Source: Treponema bryantii (GTDB lineage: Bacteria > Spirochaetota > Spirochaetia > Treponematales > Treponemataceae). Taken from it: a stretch of 64,000 bases of DNA. Below are positions 7,517 through 16,368 of the stretch, one piece after another. The notes beneath the pieces were generated by a model. It searched no databases and was not told the DNA's origin. It worked only from the letters and a program-made list of their open reading frames with translations. Position 1 is the first letter of the stretch; every line of letters begins with the position of its first letter. The stretch is taken from positions 186,001-250,000 of the forward strand of contig NZ_FORI01000005.1 of NCBI RefSeq assembly GCF_900113965.1, read 5' to 3'. Made by a program: the position numbers and the translations under genes.

Positions 7517-10500
7517 ATGATGAATAAGAAGATTTTTATTTCCGGTCTTTTGATGATTATGACAGTGGTTTTCGCCGTTGCGGAACCAAAATATATCTCG
7601 CCGAACAGCGACGGTATTCAGGATGAGCTTGTAATTCCTATGAAGATTTCTGACAAGCGTTATGTACAGGGCTGGAGCCTTGTTATCATGGATGCAAATC
7701 ATAACGTTGTCCGCACAATCGAAAATAAGATTGCTCGTCCTACAAAAATGACTTTTAAGGCTTTCTTTAAGCAGCTTTTCACTCCAAAGCAGGGTGTTAC
7801 TGTTCCAGAGTCTGTTATCTGGAATGGTGCGATGAATAATGGTGAAACTGCTCCAGATGGTACTTATTTTTATTATATTACTGCTACAGATGATAACGGT
7901 AATACTGGTAAAACAAAAGAATACGAAGTTGTAGTTGATACAGTTGCTCCAGATGTTGAGCTTTCTCAGCCTTCTGACAAGATTTTCGGTGAAGGTGCTA
8001 AGGCTGCCCTCAAGATTAAGCAGACTGGTTCTGTTGAAGACGAATGGGTTGGTTTGTTCCGTGCTGCCGACGGTAAGGTTGTAAAAACTGTAAGATGGGT
8101 AAGTGCTGAGCCTGCTGAGTTCCAGTGGAAGGGAACTGATGATACAGATGCTCAGGTATTTGACGGTGTTTATTCTTACGAGATTTCTGCTACAGACCGT
8201 GCCGGAAATACTTCACAGCCTGCTTCAATTACAAATATCATTTATTCTGCAGAAAAACCTGCTACAAACCTTTATGTACAGGGCTCTCGCTATTTTTCTC
8301 CTAAGACTGACAGCAAGACTGGCACTGTTACTCTTGATGTTACAATTCCTGTTCCGGAAGAAAAAACTGGTAACAAGCTTGTTGAATGGGCAGTAACTGT
8401 AAAAGACAATGCTGGTAAAACAGTTCGTGTTTATAATCAGGCTAACAGTGGTGCTATTCCTCCTTCTTCTATTGTTTTTGATGGTAATGATGACAGCGGA
8501 AAACAGCTTAAAGATGGAAACTATCAGGCTGTTGTAACTGCAAAATATCTTAACGGTTATGAGCCAGATCCAATTTCATCTCCAGTACTCGTACTTGATA
8601 CAGAAAAGCCTTCTGCTCAGATTGTTGCTTCTGAAAAGGTATTCGGTGCTGGTTCTAAAGACTCAGTTACCTTTAAGATTTCTCCAGTTCCTTCTGATGG
8701 AGCTGCAGTTCCTTCATGGAAGGGTGAAATCCGTTCTTCAGACGGAAAAGTTGTTAATTCTTATGACTTTGGTGAGTATCCTCCTTCAGAAGTTGTATGG
8801 AACGGTATTTCTTCAGATGGAACTATTGCAGACAAGGGACAGTACCGCTTTGTTCTTGTTGGAACTGACCTTGCAGGAAACTCTGGTGAAAGCCAGACAA
8901 CTGAACTTGTAACCTTTGATACTACAGAAGCACAGCTTCTTCTTGCTATGTCTGATTCAGCCTTCTCTCCAAATGGAAATAAGGTAAAAGATACAATTAC
9001 TTTCACACCGGTAACAGCTACTAAGGATGTTGCTTCTTATGAGTTTATTATCCGCGATAAGAAGGGTAATACAGTTTATTCTGTAAAAGAAAGTAAGAAA
9101 CTTCCTGTAAACTTTGTTTGGGATGGTAAAGATGCTTCTAAGATTCTCTGCCCGGACGGACAGTATTCTGCACAGCTTTCTGTACTTGCTGTAAACGGTT
9201 CTACAGCTTCTGCTTCTACTCAGAACTTTGAACTTGATACTGCAAATCCTAATCTTGTTGCAGAAATCCCTTGGAATTCATTCTCTCCAAACGGAAACGG
9301 TGCTCAGAAGAACATTCCTGTAAAAATTAAGGAAAGCACAGCTGAAAAACTCTGGAATGCAGAGGTTCGTAATTCAAAAGATAAGGCTGTTCGTAAGTTT
9401 ACATGGAACGGAAGCAAAGACAACTTTACATGGGATGGTACCGACGAAGCCGGAAATATGGCTGCAGACGGTAAATATAATATCGTAATCTTCTCTACTG
9501 ATGATGCAGGAAACAGCTTCAGCACAGAACTCAAGGGAATTACTCTTGATAACCGCGAAACTAAGGCTTACATCACTGCTGAATACGAAGGAATCTCTCC
9601 AAATAACGACGGATACCTTGATGTTCAGAAGTTTGAGATCCGCACTTCTGTAGCAGACAATATTAAGGCATGGAACTTTGATGTTCGTAAGGAAGACGGA
9701 ACAAGCGTTTACGCTCTTTCTGAAAAGGACAGCGCAAATCTTCCTGCAACAATCAACTGGAATGGTGCTGGAAAAGACGGAATTGCCTGCGAAGGAACTT
9801 TCACAGGAACTCTTGAAATTGTTTATGTAACAGGAAACAAGGTAAGTGCAGTTTCTTCTCCATTTATCTGTACTGCTACATCTCCAAAACTCAGTGTAAA
9901 AACTGCTCCTGAATACTTCAGCCCAGATAACGATGGTGTAGATGATGATCTTTACATTAAGCTTTCTGGTTCAACAAAGGCTAAGATTAAGAACTGGTCT
10001 TTTGTAATCAAAGATCCAAAGGGTAAGGATTTCTGGAAGACTTCTGGAAAGTCTCAGATTACAGAACGCATTATTTGGGATGGTTTGAGTAATGTTCAGA
10101 AGGATGCAAGCGGAAATGCTGAACGCGTTCAGTCTGCTATGGATTATCCATATGAGTTTACTGTAACAGACAATCTTGGAATGACTTCTAAGGTTTCTGG
10201 TGTAATTCCTGTGGATGTTCTTGTTATCCGTGACGGCAACCTCTTGAAGATGGCAGTTCCTTCTATCATCTTCGAATCAGATGCTGCTAACTTCCAGAAT
10301 GCAAATGCTAAGCTTGATGCAGATAAGGTAAACAACAATATTAAGGTTTTGAACCGTATTGCTGATATCCTTAAGAAGTTCAAGGATTACAAGGTTACTA
10401 TCGTAGGTCACGCAAATAAGATTACAGATAATCCTGATGAAGAGCTTGTTGATAATCCACGTGAATGGGGACGTGCTTCTATGCCACTTTCTAAGGAACG

Positions 10501-10654
10501 TGCTGATGCTATCAGAGCTTACCTCATTAAGCGTGGTGTAAGTGCAAGTGCACTTTCTACTGACGGTATGGGTGGTACAAAGCCTGTTGTAAATCCTAAG
10601 GATAAGGACAACAACTGGAAGAACAGACGTGTAGAGTTTATTCTCCAGAAATAA
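7517..10654 (+). CDS. Large surface/periplasmic protein with FlgD-Ig-like repeats and C-terminal OmpA domain
   Basis: 1045 residues with a signal peptide (MMNKKIFISGLLMIMTVVFAVA). About eight Ig-like repeats follow. Several begin with a SPN(S/G/N)DG-type acidic calcium-loop motif (SPNSDGIQDEL, SPNGNKVKDT, SPNNDGYLDV, SPDNDGVDDDL). Most end with a pattern like WDGTDEAGNMAADGKYN. The last 140 residues are an OmpA-like peptidoglycan-binding domain (VTIVGHANKI, then ERADAIRAYLIKRGV and NRRVEFIL). This architecture suggests a protein anchored to the wall at its C-terminus. GGAGAAG precedes tandem ATG codons (7517, 7520). It is expressed with the upstream barrel gene. Confidence 0.85.
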   Translation: MMNKKIFISGLLMIMTVVFAVAEPKYISPNSDGIQDELVIPMKISDKRYVQGWSLVIMDANHNVVRTIENKIARPTKMTFKAFFKQLFTPKQGVTVPESVIWNGAMNNGETAPDGTYFYYITATDDNGNTGKTKEYEVVVDTVAPDVELSQPSDKIFGEGAKAALKIKQTGSVEDEWVGLFRAADGKVVKTVRWVSAEPAEFQWKGTDDTDAQVFDGVYSYEISATDRAGNTSQPASITNIIYSAEKPATNLYVQGSRYFSPKTDSKTGTVTLDVTIPVPEEKTGNKLVEWAVTVKDNAGKTVRVYNQANSGAIPPSSIVFDGNDDSGKQLKDGNYQAVVTAKYLNGYEPDPISSPVLVLDTEKPSAQIVASEKVFGAGSKDSVTFKISPVPSDGAAVPSWKGEIRSSDGKVVNSYDFGEYPPSEVVWNGISSDGTIADKGQYRFVLVGTDLAGNSGESQTTELVTFDTTEAQLLLAMSDSAFSPNGNKVKDTITFTPVTATKDVASYEFIIRDKKGNTVYSVKESKKLPVNFVWDGKDASKILCPDGQYSAQLSVLAVNGSTASASTQNFELDTANPNLVAEIPWNSFSPNGNGAQKNIPVKIKESTAEKLWNAEVRNSKDKAVRKFTWNGSKDNFTWDGTDEAGNMAADGKYNIVIFSTDDAGNSFSTELKGITLDNRETKAYITAEYEGISPNNDGYLDVQKFEIRTSVADNIKAWNFDVRKEDGTSVYALSEKDSANLPATINWNGAGKDGIACEGTFTGTLEIVYVTGNKVSAVSSPFICTATSPKLSVKTAPEYFSPDNDGVDDDLYIKLSGSTKAKIKNWSFVIKDPKGKDFWKTSGKSQITERIIWDGLSNVQKDASGNAERVQSAMDYPYEFTVTDNLGMTSKVSGVIPVDVLVIRDGNLLKMAVPSIIFESDAANFQNANAKLDADKVNNNIKVLNRIADILKKFKDYKVTIVGHANKITDNPDEELVDNPREWGRASMPLSKERADAIRAYLIKRGVSASALSTDGMGGTKPVVNPKDKDNNWKNRRVEFILQK

Positions 10655-11299
10655 TTAAGATTTACTGCAATAAACAGTATCCATAATTATATCATCCGGT
10701 GTTACTGGAAGTGCTGGCAGAAGCTGGCAATCCAGACAAACACCGGATTTTTTTATGTCAAAAATTAAAGGAATCTGCGAAAGGTAAATGTCATAAAAAC
10801 CTTTTCCGCGGCCAAGGCGCTTTCCGTTAATTGTAAAGGCGCGGCCAGGCACAAGAATTAAGATGTGTTCTATGGGAAGGTCGTGAGGTTCTATATCAAC
10901 ATACTCTGAAGAATGTGCTGCCGGAGAATACTGCTGAATGGAAATTTTTTCAAGGAACTTTGTAAAGCTTTGTGCTTTATCTGCCTGTGGTTCAAGGATT
11001 CCAAAACTGCCTTTTTCTGTATTTGAAGTATTGTCGTAGCGGTAAAATTCCATCTGATTTGTTTCTGGAAAAACGCGTGGTAAAAATACTTTTTTTCCTT
11101 TTGAAAGTGCGTCCTGAATAACGGGAGTTACGTCTGCTTCATCTTTTAATGGCATGTAAGCGAGCAGGGCAGTGCAGCTGGTGTATAGCTTTGATTCAAT
11201 GATTTTGCTGCAAAGGGCTTCTGACTGTGCTTTTAATTCACTTTCAGAAAGTGCTGCAATTTTTTCTTTAATTTCTTTACGGATCTGGTCTTTGGTCAT
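10655..11299 (-). CDS. 5-formyltetrahydrofolate cyclo-ligase (MTHFS)
   Basis: Converts 5-formyl-THF to 5,10-methenyl-THF using ATP, a salvage step in folate one-carbon metabolism. 214 residues from MTKDQIRKEIKEK. The diagnostic motif is PGRAFTINGKRLGRGKGFYD near the C-terminus, which matches the family's nucleotide/folate-binding loop. ATG 11299 is chosen because an extended -10 (TGCTATACT) ends 6 nt before it. The longer form starting at 11335 would begin inside that promoter. The stop codon abuts the stop of the converging OmpA-domain gene. Confidence 0.88.
   Translation of the reverse strand: MTKDQIRKEIKEKIAALSESELKAQSEALCSKIIESKLYTSCTALLAYMPLKDEADVTPVIQDALSKGKKVFLPRVFPETNQMEFYRYDNTSNTEKGSFGILEPQADKAQSFTKFLEKISIQQYSPAAHSSEYVDIEPHDLPIEHILILVPGRAFTINGKRLGRGKGFYDIYLSQIPLIFDIKKSGVCLDCQLLPALPVTPDDIIMDTVYCSKS
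10694..10754 (+). terminator. Terminator of the barrel/OmpA operon, inside the MTHFS coding end
   Basis: A 10-bp perfect stem, ATCCGGTGTT (10694-10703) with AACACCGGAT (10739-10748), ends in seven T on the + strand. The 35-nt interior holds CTGG/CCAG pairs. It lies 40 bp past the + strand stop, entirely within the C-terminal codons of the converging MTHFS gene. Confidence 0.65.
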
Positions 11300-11305
11300 A
11301 TAAAA

Positions 11306-11314
11306 AGTATAGCA
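11306..11314 (-). promoter_or_regulatory. Extended -10 promoter of the MTHFS gene, predicts a leaderless mRNA
   Basis: On the minus strand TGC directly precedes TATACT (11306-11311), followed by 6 nt to the ATG at 11299. I see no good -35 box, which fits an extended -10 type. Confidence 0.5.
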
Positions 11315-11354
11315 TAAAAAATTAAAAAAATGCATAAAATTCTATATAGCCCTG

Positions 11355-11383
11355 TTGACACTCATGTGCGATTTCATTATATT
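11355..11383 (+). promoter_or_regulatory. Promoter of tRNA-Asn
   Basis: A perfect TTGACA (11355-11360), a 17-bp spacer and TATATT (11378-11383), about 27 nt upstream of the mature tRNA 5' end. This is the closest match to the sigma-70 consensus in the window. Confidence 0.8.
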
Positions 11384-11410
11384 AATATTCACGTTCAGCA
11401 ATGAACTGAT

Positions 11411-11483
11411 GGTTGCTTAGCTCAGCTGGTAGAGCAATGGACTGTTAATCCATGTGTCGCAGGTTCAAAACCTGCAGCAGCCG
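11411..11483 (+). tRNA. tRNA-Asn (GTT)
   Basis: 73 nt. The acceptor stem pairs GGTTGCT with AGCAGCC with one G-U. D-stem GCTC/GAGC, anticodon stem ATGGA/TCCAT with loop CTGTTAA (anticodon GTT), T-stem GCAGG/CCTGC with loop TTCAAAA. Discriminator G. The CCA end is not encoded. Confidence 0.97.
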
Positions 11484-11491
11484 CTTAAATG

Positions 11492-11524
11492 AAAGCTTTC
11501 CGAGATTTCGGAAAGCTTTTTTTA
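11492..11524 (+). terminator. Rho-independent terminator of tRNA-Asn
   Basis: The hairpin AAAGCTTTCCGA / TCGGAAAGCTTT with a 4-nt loop is followed by a T-rich run, 8 nt after the tRNA. Confidence 0.9.
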
Positions 11525-11556
11525 TTTCCTAAAAAATTTAAGGATTTCTCATAACT

Positions 11557-11575
11557 GGCTGCTGCAGGTTTTGAA
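11557..11575 (-). repeat. Inverted 19-nt copy of the tRNA-Asn 3' end
   Basis: GGCTGCTGCAGGTTTTGAA is the exact reverse complement of positions 11464-11482, the T-loop to acceptor end of tRNA-Asn. tRNA 3' ends are common phage and island attachment sites, so this may be an attachment-site remnant. No integrase is nearby. Confidence 0.75.
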
Positions 11576-11738
11576 ACGGAGTGAGCGGTCGGAAAAAATG
11601 CGAGCAGTGGCGCAGTGTTTTTCCCTATATATCAAATCAATATAATAAATTATGATGACAATATCCGAACAAAATGATAAAATATCATAACTTGAATACT
11701 AGTATATTACTTATACACCACTTTAATAAGAGGCATTT
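11576..11738. other. Non-coding gap between the tRNA remnant and eda
   Basis: The first part holds an imperfect hairpin with GGAAAAA and TTTTTCC arms (about 11592-11625) around a GC-rich centre. The rest is AT-rich promoter-like DNA leading to eda. I could not choose one promoter. No plausible gene is present. Confidence 0.4.
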
Positions 11739-12377
11739 ATGAATGATACATTAAAACAGATTGGAGCAACTGGAATTGTTCCTGTAGTTGTTCTTAATAA
11801 GGTTAGCGATGCTGAACCGCTTGCTCAGGCATTGATTGCCGGCGGACTTCCTTGTGCAGAAGTTACTTTCCGTACCGACGCCGCAGAAGAGAGCATTCGT
11901 GCAATTGCAAAAAAGTTTCCTGATATGTTTGTGGGAGCCGGAACAGTTCTTACTACAGAGCAGGTAGACCGTGCAATCGGAGCAGGTGCAAAGTTTATTG
12001 TAAGCCCTGGTCTTAATCCAAAGGTTGTTGAATATTGTATCAAAAAGGGATATCCAATCACTCCTGGAATTATGACACCAACAGAACTTGAAATGGCTCT
12101 TGGTTTTGGTCTTGATGTTGTAAAGTTCTTCCCTGCAGAAAATGCCGGCGGACTTAAAATGATTAAGGCAATGAGCGCTCCATACACAATGATGAAGTTC
12201 ATGCCAACTGGTGGAATCAACGCAACAAATGTGCGCGACTATCTTGCCTGCGACAAGATACTTGCCTGTGGTGGCAGCTGGATGGTGAAGGGTGATTTGA
12301 TCAATGCCGGAAACTTTGCAGAAATTGAAACGCTGACTCGTGAAGCAGCAGCTATTGTTAAAGAAATTAGAGGTTAG
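11739..12377 (+). CDS. eda: 2-keto-3-deoxy-6-phosphogluconate (KDPG)/KHG aldolase
   Basis: Cleaves KDPG to pyruvate and glyceraldehyde-3-phosphate, the last step of the Entner-Doudoroff route and of uronate breakdown. 212 residues, the usual length for this class I aldolase. The Schiff-base lysine is K129 in DVVKFFPAE. The AEVTFRTD segment near residue 40 carries the catalytic Glu, and the phosphate-binding part includes PTGGINATN. AGAGG precedes the ATG. kdgK starts 9 bp downstream, so the pair processes 2-keto-3-deoxygluconate from pectin or other uronates. Confidence 0.95.
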   Translation: MNDTLKQIGATGIVPVVVLNKVSDAEPLAQALIAGGLPCAEVTFRTDAAEESIRAIAKKFPDMFVGAGTVLTTEQVDRAIGAGAKFIVSPGLNPKVVEYCIKKGYPITPGIMTPTELEMALGFGLDVVKFFPAENAGGLKMIKAMSAPYTMMKFMPTGGINATNVRDYLACDKILACGGSWMVKGDLINAGNFAEIETLTREAAAIVKEIRG

Positions 12378-12386
12378 GGGGATAAT

Positions 12387-13406
12387 ATGAAAGTTGTAAC
12401 ATTCGGTGAAATTATGCTGAGACTTGAACCGGAAGGATATTTCCGTTTTGTTCAGGTTGATAAAATGACTTCAACATTTGGTGGCGGTGAAGCTAACGTT
12501 GCAGTTTCTCTTGCAAACTATGGCTTAGACGCTTATTACGTAACAAAGCTTCCAAAGCACGAAATTGGTCAGGCTGCAATTAACAGTCTTCGCCGTTTTG
12601 GTGTAAACACAGAATATATTGTACGTGGCGGGGAGCGTGTAGGTATTTATTACAACGAACGTGGTGCAAGCCAGCGCGGTTCAAAGTGTATTTACGACCG
12701 TGCACACTCTTCTATTGCAGAAGCAAAACCAGAAGACTTTAACTGGACAGAAATCTTTAAGGACTGTAAGTGGTTCCATCTTACAGGTATTACTCCAGCT
12801 CTTGGCGGAAACATGGTTCAGATTTGTATTGAAGCATGTAAGGCTGCAAAGGCTGCTGGTGCAACAGTAAGCTGCGACCTCAACTATCGCGGAAAGCTCT
12901 GGACTCGTGAACAGGCTCGCGAAGCAATGACAGAAATCTGTAAGTATGTAGATGTTTGTATTTCTAACGAAGAAGATGCAAAAGATGTTTTCGGAATTGA
13001 AGCAGAAAACACAGACATCACTGGTGGAAAACTCAACAAAGACGGATACAAATCTGTTGCAAAGCAGCTTGCAGATAAGTTCGGTTTCCAGAAGGTTGCA
13101 ATCACACTCAGAACTTCTATCAATGCAAACCGCAACAACTGGGCAGCCCTTCTTTATGATGGAAAGGATTACTGCTTCAGCAAGGAATATGAAATGTATA
13201 TCGTAGACCGTGTTGGTGGCGGCGACAGCTTTGGCGGCGGACTTATCTACTCTCTGCTCAACGGCAAGAGTACACAGGACGCTGTAGAATTTGCAGTAGC
13301 AGCAAGTTGTCTCAAGCACACAATTGAAGGCGACTACAACATGGTAAGTGTTGACGAGGTTGAAAAGCTCGCTGCAGGTAACGGATCTGGACGTATTCAG
13401 CGATAA
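12387..13406 (+). CDS. kdgK: 2-keto-3-deoxygluconate kinase (PfkB family)
   Basis: Phosphorylates 2-keto-3-deoxygluconate to KDPG for the upstream aldolase. 339 residues of the ribokinase/PfkB fold: N-terminal VVTFGEIMLRLEP and GGGEANVAVSLANYG, C-terminal ATP/anion-hole motif GGGDSFGGGL with catalytic base D280. Fructokinase or other sugar kinases share this fold. The KDG assignment rests on the tight linkage to eda and on the opening motif. GGGGGATAAT precedes the ATG. Confidence 0.88.
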   Translation: MKVVTFGEIMLRLEPEGYFRFVQVDKMTSTFGGGEANVAVSLANYGLDAYYVTKLPKHEIGQAAINSLRRFGVNTEYIVRGGERVGIYYNERGASQRGSKCIYDRAHSSIAEAKPEDFNWTEIFKDCKWFHLTGITPALGGNMVQICIEACKAAKAAGATVSCDLNYRGKLWTREQAREAMTEICKYVDVCISNEEDAKDVFGIEAENTDITGGKLNKDGYKSVAKQLADKFGFQKVAITLRTSINANRNNWAALLYDGKDYCFSKEYEMYIVDRVGGGDSFGGGLIYSLLNGKSTQDAVEFAVAASCLKHTIEGDYNMVSVDEVEKLAAGNGSGRIQR

Positions 13407-13456
13407 GTCGTCTAAACCGGGCTATACACGAGGAAAACAAATAAATAATAAATTTT

Positions 13457-13485
13457 TTTACAATTATAAAATTCTCGTGTATAAT
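13457..13485 (+). promoter_or_regulatory. cheR promoter, predicts a leaderless mRNA
   Basis: TTTACA (13457-13462), 17 bp, TATAAT (13480-13485), then 7 nt to the ATG at 13493. A second overlapping TATAAT follows at 13485-13490. No ribosome binding site. Confidence 0.7.
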
Positions 13486-13492
13486 ATAATTT

Positions 13493-14314
13493 ATGTTAGA
13501 CGTACTTACCGATGCCGACTACGAATTGTTCCGCAAAGTAATTTATGATGAAAGCGGAATCACTTTTTCGGCTACAAACAGATCCATTCTCGACAGTCGA
13601 ATCAAAGAGATGCTTCGTAAGAAGAATCTCACTACTCCACAGGAGTACTATGAACTGATTTCCAAAGACCCGGAAGAAATGAAGATCATGCTGGATGCAG
13701 TTACAACCAACCTGACCCGTTTCTTCAGAAATCAGCCTCATTTTGATTCGTTTATTAATTATGTAATTCCTCATGTAATTGAGAATAAAAAGGCTTCCGG
13801 CGACCGTACAATCAAAATATGGAGTGCTGGTTGTTCAACTGGAGAGGAACCTTACACAATCGCTATGATTATGAAGGAAATCTGTCCTCCAGACTTTACA
13901 TTCCAGATTACAGCTTCTGATATTTCGCTCAAGTCTATCATGACAGCACAGCAGGGCTACTACCCTGAAGCTCGTGTAGACGGAGTACCAGAGAATTACC
14001 TTTCTAAGTATTTTACAAAGGTTGATGGCGGCTATCAGATTAAGGATGATGTTAAGAAGACAATCCGCTTCGATTATCATAACCTTAAGCATGATTCAGG
14101 AGCCAGAAATCTTGATGTTGTTTTCTGCCGTAACGTACTTATCTATTTTGATGAGCCGGCACAGTTAGCCGTAATTAATCATTTCTATGATTCTATGGGA
14201 CCTAAGTCTTATCTTTATATTGGTCATTCAGAATCATTGTTTGGAATGAAAACCAATTTTGAGTTTATTAAGACTGAGTGGGCTTGCTTCTACGGTAAAG
14301 GCGTAAACAAATAG
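13493..14314 (+). CDS. cheR: Chemotaxis protein methyltransferase CheR
   Basis: Methylates glutamates of chemoreceptors using S-adenosylmethionine, the adaptation arm of chemotaxis. 273 residues. An N-terminal helical domain contains LTTPQEYYELI and TRFFRNQPHF. The SAM-binding fold has IWSAGCSTGEEPYTIAMI, and the later segment LDVVFCRNVLIYFD is typical of CheR. It is followed 25 bp later by cheB, so methylation and demethylation enzymes are made together. Confidence 0.95.
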   Translation: MLDVLTDADYELFRKVIYDESGITFSATNRSILDSRIKEMLRKKNLTTPQEYYELISKDPEEMKIMLDAVTTNLTRFFRNQPHFDSFINYVIPHVIENKKASGDRTIKIWSAGCSTGEEPYTIAMIMKEICPPDFTFQITASDISLKSIMTAQQGYYPEARVDGVPENYLSKYFTKVDGGYQIKDDVKKTIRFDYHNLKHDSGARNLDVVFCRNVLIYFDEPAQLAVINHFYDSMGPKSYLYIGHSESLFGMKTNFEFIKTEWACFYGKGVNK

Positions 14315-14339
14315 GTTATTTTTTTGCGGAGTTTATAAA

Positions 14340-15536
14340 ATGGATGATATTTCGGTAATGATATGCGATGATTCTGCATTGATGCGGAACCTCATCGGTA
14401 GAATTGTTGATGAAACAACTGGTTTGACTGTATGCGGAAAAGCAGAAAACGGTCAGGACCTTATAGACAAACTTCAGACTGCAAAACCGGATGTAATTCT
14501 TCTTGATATTGAAATGCCGGTAATGACAGGTCTTCAGTTCCTTAAGAAACGAAAGGAATTGAAACTTGATGTACCTGTAATCATTCTTTCAAGTGTGGCA
14601 ACAGAAGGTGCCGCAGTTACTATTGAATGTCTTGAACTTGGTGCTTCTGATTTTATTACAAAACCAGGTGCATCTGTTACTCTCAAGATTGGTGATGTAA
14701 CAAACGAAATCATTGAATATATTGCTTCTTATGGTGGTGCTTATGCTGCTATGCATGGCAAGAAAATTCCTGATCCGGAATTCTTCCATCACCAGATTAA
14801 GCTTAAAGAAGCTGAGCGCTTTGTAATTAAGAAGAAGGGTGAAGAGACCGCTAAATCTGTTTCTATTACAAAACAGGACGTTGTTCCTTCAAGCTGGTTC
14901 CAGCCAAAGGTAAAAGAGCCTGTTGTAATTACTCCAGAGCGTGAAGGCGGAAAGATTGAGCTTATTGCCATTGGTATTTCTACTGGTGGTCCAAATGCTC
15001 TTCGCGAAGTATTTAAGGATATTGATCCAAATCTTAAACAGCCAATTCTGGTTGTTCAGCATATGCCTGCAGGCTTTACTAAGGAATTTGCAAACAGCCT
15101 TGATAATATATGTCCGCTTAAGGTAACTGAAGCAGAGGACGGAGAACCTATCCTTGGCGGTCATATTTATATTGCTCCTGGAAGTTATCATATGTTTGTA
15201 GAGCATAAGCCTCTTGGAAACTTTATTAAGCTTTCACAGGATGATCCTAGAAACGGTCATAGACCTTCATGTGATGTTCTTTTTGAATCTGTTGCAGAAA
15301 TCTTTAAGAATAAGGCTCTTGGTGTAATTATGACTGGTATGGGCCGTGATGGTGCTGCTCAGATTACAGAAATGCGAAAGAAGGGTGCCTGGACACTTGG
15401 TCAGGATAAAGACTCAAGTATTGTTTATGGTATGCCAAAGGTAGCATTTGAGATGGGCGGTGTTCAGAAGCAGGTTGCTCTGGCTGATATGGCTGGAGAA
15501 ATCAGTGCACTGGCAAAAGAACACCTTCTGGCTTAG
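14340..15536 (+). CDS. cheB: Chemotaxis response regulator / protein-glutamate methylesterase CheB
   Basis: Removes receptor methyl groups when phosphorylated by CheA. 398 residues. The N-terminal receiver domain has phospho-acceptor D56 (LLDIEMPVMTG). A linker of about 75 residues follows, then the methylesterase domain with catalytic S214 (GISTGGP), H241 (VQHMPAGFT) and D337 (MTGMGRDGA). It forms an operon with cheR. The last 4 bp overlap the 3' end of a converging gene, and the likely terminator lies inside that neighbour. Confidence 0.95.
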   Translation: MDDISVMICDDSALMRNLIGRIVDETTGLTVCGKAENGQDLIDKLQTAKPDVILLDIEMPVMTGLQFLKKRKELKLDVPVIILSSVATEGAAVTIECLELGASDFITKPGASVTLKIGDVTNEIIEYIASYGGAYAAMHGKKIPDPEFFHHQIKLKEAERFVIKKKGEETAKSVSITKQDVVPSSWFQPKVKEPVVITPEREGGKIELIAIGISTGGPNALREVFKDIDPNLKQPILVVQHMPAGFTKEFANSLDNICPLKVTEAEDGEPILGGHIYIAPGSYHMFVEHKPLGNFIKLSQDDPRNGHRPSCDVLFESVAEIFKNKALGVIMTGMGRDGAAQITEMRKKGAWTLGQDKDSSIVYGMPKVAFEMGGVQKQVALADMAGEISALAKEHLLA

Positions 15537-15850
15537 TCAGCTTTCTCAGACTCAGCATCTGTATCATGACTGAAAATCCCGATCTTCATGATCGGGTTTA
15601 TTTTTCTTGTCTTAATAAATACAAATATTACTGCAATCGCAAAAAGAACTACTGCACAGATAAAGTGGAAAACCTCTGGTACATCATCATTCTTTTTGAG
15701 GACATGCCATAGGGGAGCGGCAAGAAAATCGCCTGCAAAGGCCATGGCAATTGGAACAAAAAGATATAAAGTATCTATAAGGCGTCTGAGGTTTGTGCGG
15801 TGGATATTCTTTTCGACAATTACAATATTGTTTTTTTCTTTATCTTCCAT
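15533..15850 (-). CDS. Small two-pass membrane protein of unknown function
   Basis: 105 residues with two transmembrane segments (about 28-48, LFVPIAMAFAGDFLAAPLW, and 60-80, FHFICAVVLFAIAVIFVFI). The N-terminus is charged, and the acidic C-terminus ends HDTDAESEKAD. Not recognised. It is real by context: its ATG overlaps the stop of the TPR gene by 1 nt (TAATG), which indicates translational coupling in the prenyltransferase operon. Confidence 0.7.
   Translation of the reverse strand: MEDKEKNNIVIVEKNIHRTNLRRLIDTLYLFVPIAMAFAGDFLAAPLWHVLKKNDDVPEVFHFICAVVLFAIAVIFVFIKTRKINPIMKIGIFSHDTDAESEKAD
15578..15605 (+). terminator. Terminator of cheR-cheB, inside the converging gene
   Basis: CCCGATC (15578-15584) pairs with GATCGGG (15590-15596) across a 5-nt loop, followed by TTTATTTTT. 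It is 40 bp past the cheB stop but within the C-terminal codons of the small membrane protein on the other strand. Confidence 0.75.
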
Positions 15851-16368
15851 TATTTTTCAATTTCCTTAATTCTTGCATCACAGGCTGCTTCGCCTTTATG
15901 GTTGTGAAGAACAGAGTAGGTGTCGCGAAGATTATAAAGAGCATCGAGATAGTATGGATTTATTGAAACAGCCTGCTCAAAAAAGTTTGAGGCTTCGAGA
16001 TAGTTTTCCTGCTGGAATTCAGTTACGCCAAGAAGATTCCATAAATGAGGATTAATTGGATTAAAGTCCAGGGTATCCATGCAGATCTGCTGAACCTTAG
16101 AGTATTTTTTCTGCATAAGGCAGATAGTTGCAAAGGTTTCTCCTACATCTTCCTTCTCTGGAGCGATGTGGAAGGCCATTTCGAGGGCATTTTCTGCTTC
16201 TGCAAGCTTGCCTGCGTCGCGGTAAGTGACTCCAAGATTGAACCACAGAAGATAGTTATCCTTGTCGATTACGATAGCTCTCTTAAAGCATGCAATAGCT
16301 TCTGTATAAGAGCCGTCTGAAGCGAGGATAATAGCCTGATTGTTTAAGGTATCTGATCTTTCTATCAT
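15850..16368 (-). CDS. Tetratricopeptide-repeat protein
   Basis: 172 residues made almost entirely of TPR motifs: NNQAIILASDGSYTEAIACF, LWFNLGVTYRDAGKLAEAEN, LWNLLGVTEFQQENYLEASN. There is no signal peptide, so a cytoplasmic scaffolding role is inferred. The start overlaps the end of the prenyltransferase gene by 4 nt (ATGA), and the stop overlaps the next start by 1 nt. The three genes are therefore translated as a coupled unit. The partner protein is not identifiable. Confidence 0.85.
   Translation of the reverse strand: MIERSDTLNNQAIILASDGSYTEAIACFKRAIVIDKDNYLLWFNLGVTYRDAGKLAEAENALEMAFHIAPEKEDVGETFATICLMQKKYSKVQQICMDTLDFNPINPHLWNLLGVTEFQQENYLEASNFFEQAVSINPYYLDALYNLRDTYSVLHNHKGEAACDARIKEIEK

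Noticed and set aside
11411-11738. Genomic island at tRNA-Asn
   Set aside because: Only the 19-bp inverted copy is seen. No integrase and no phage genes lie within reach, and eda-kdgK are ordinary housekeeping-type genes.
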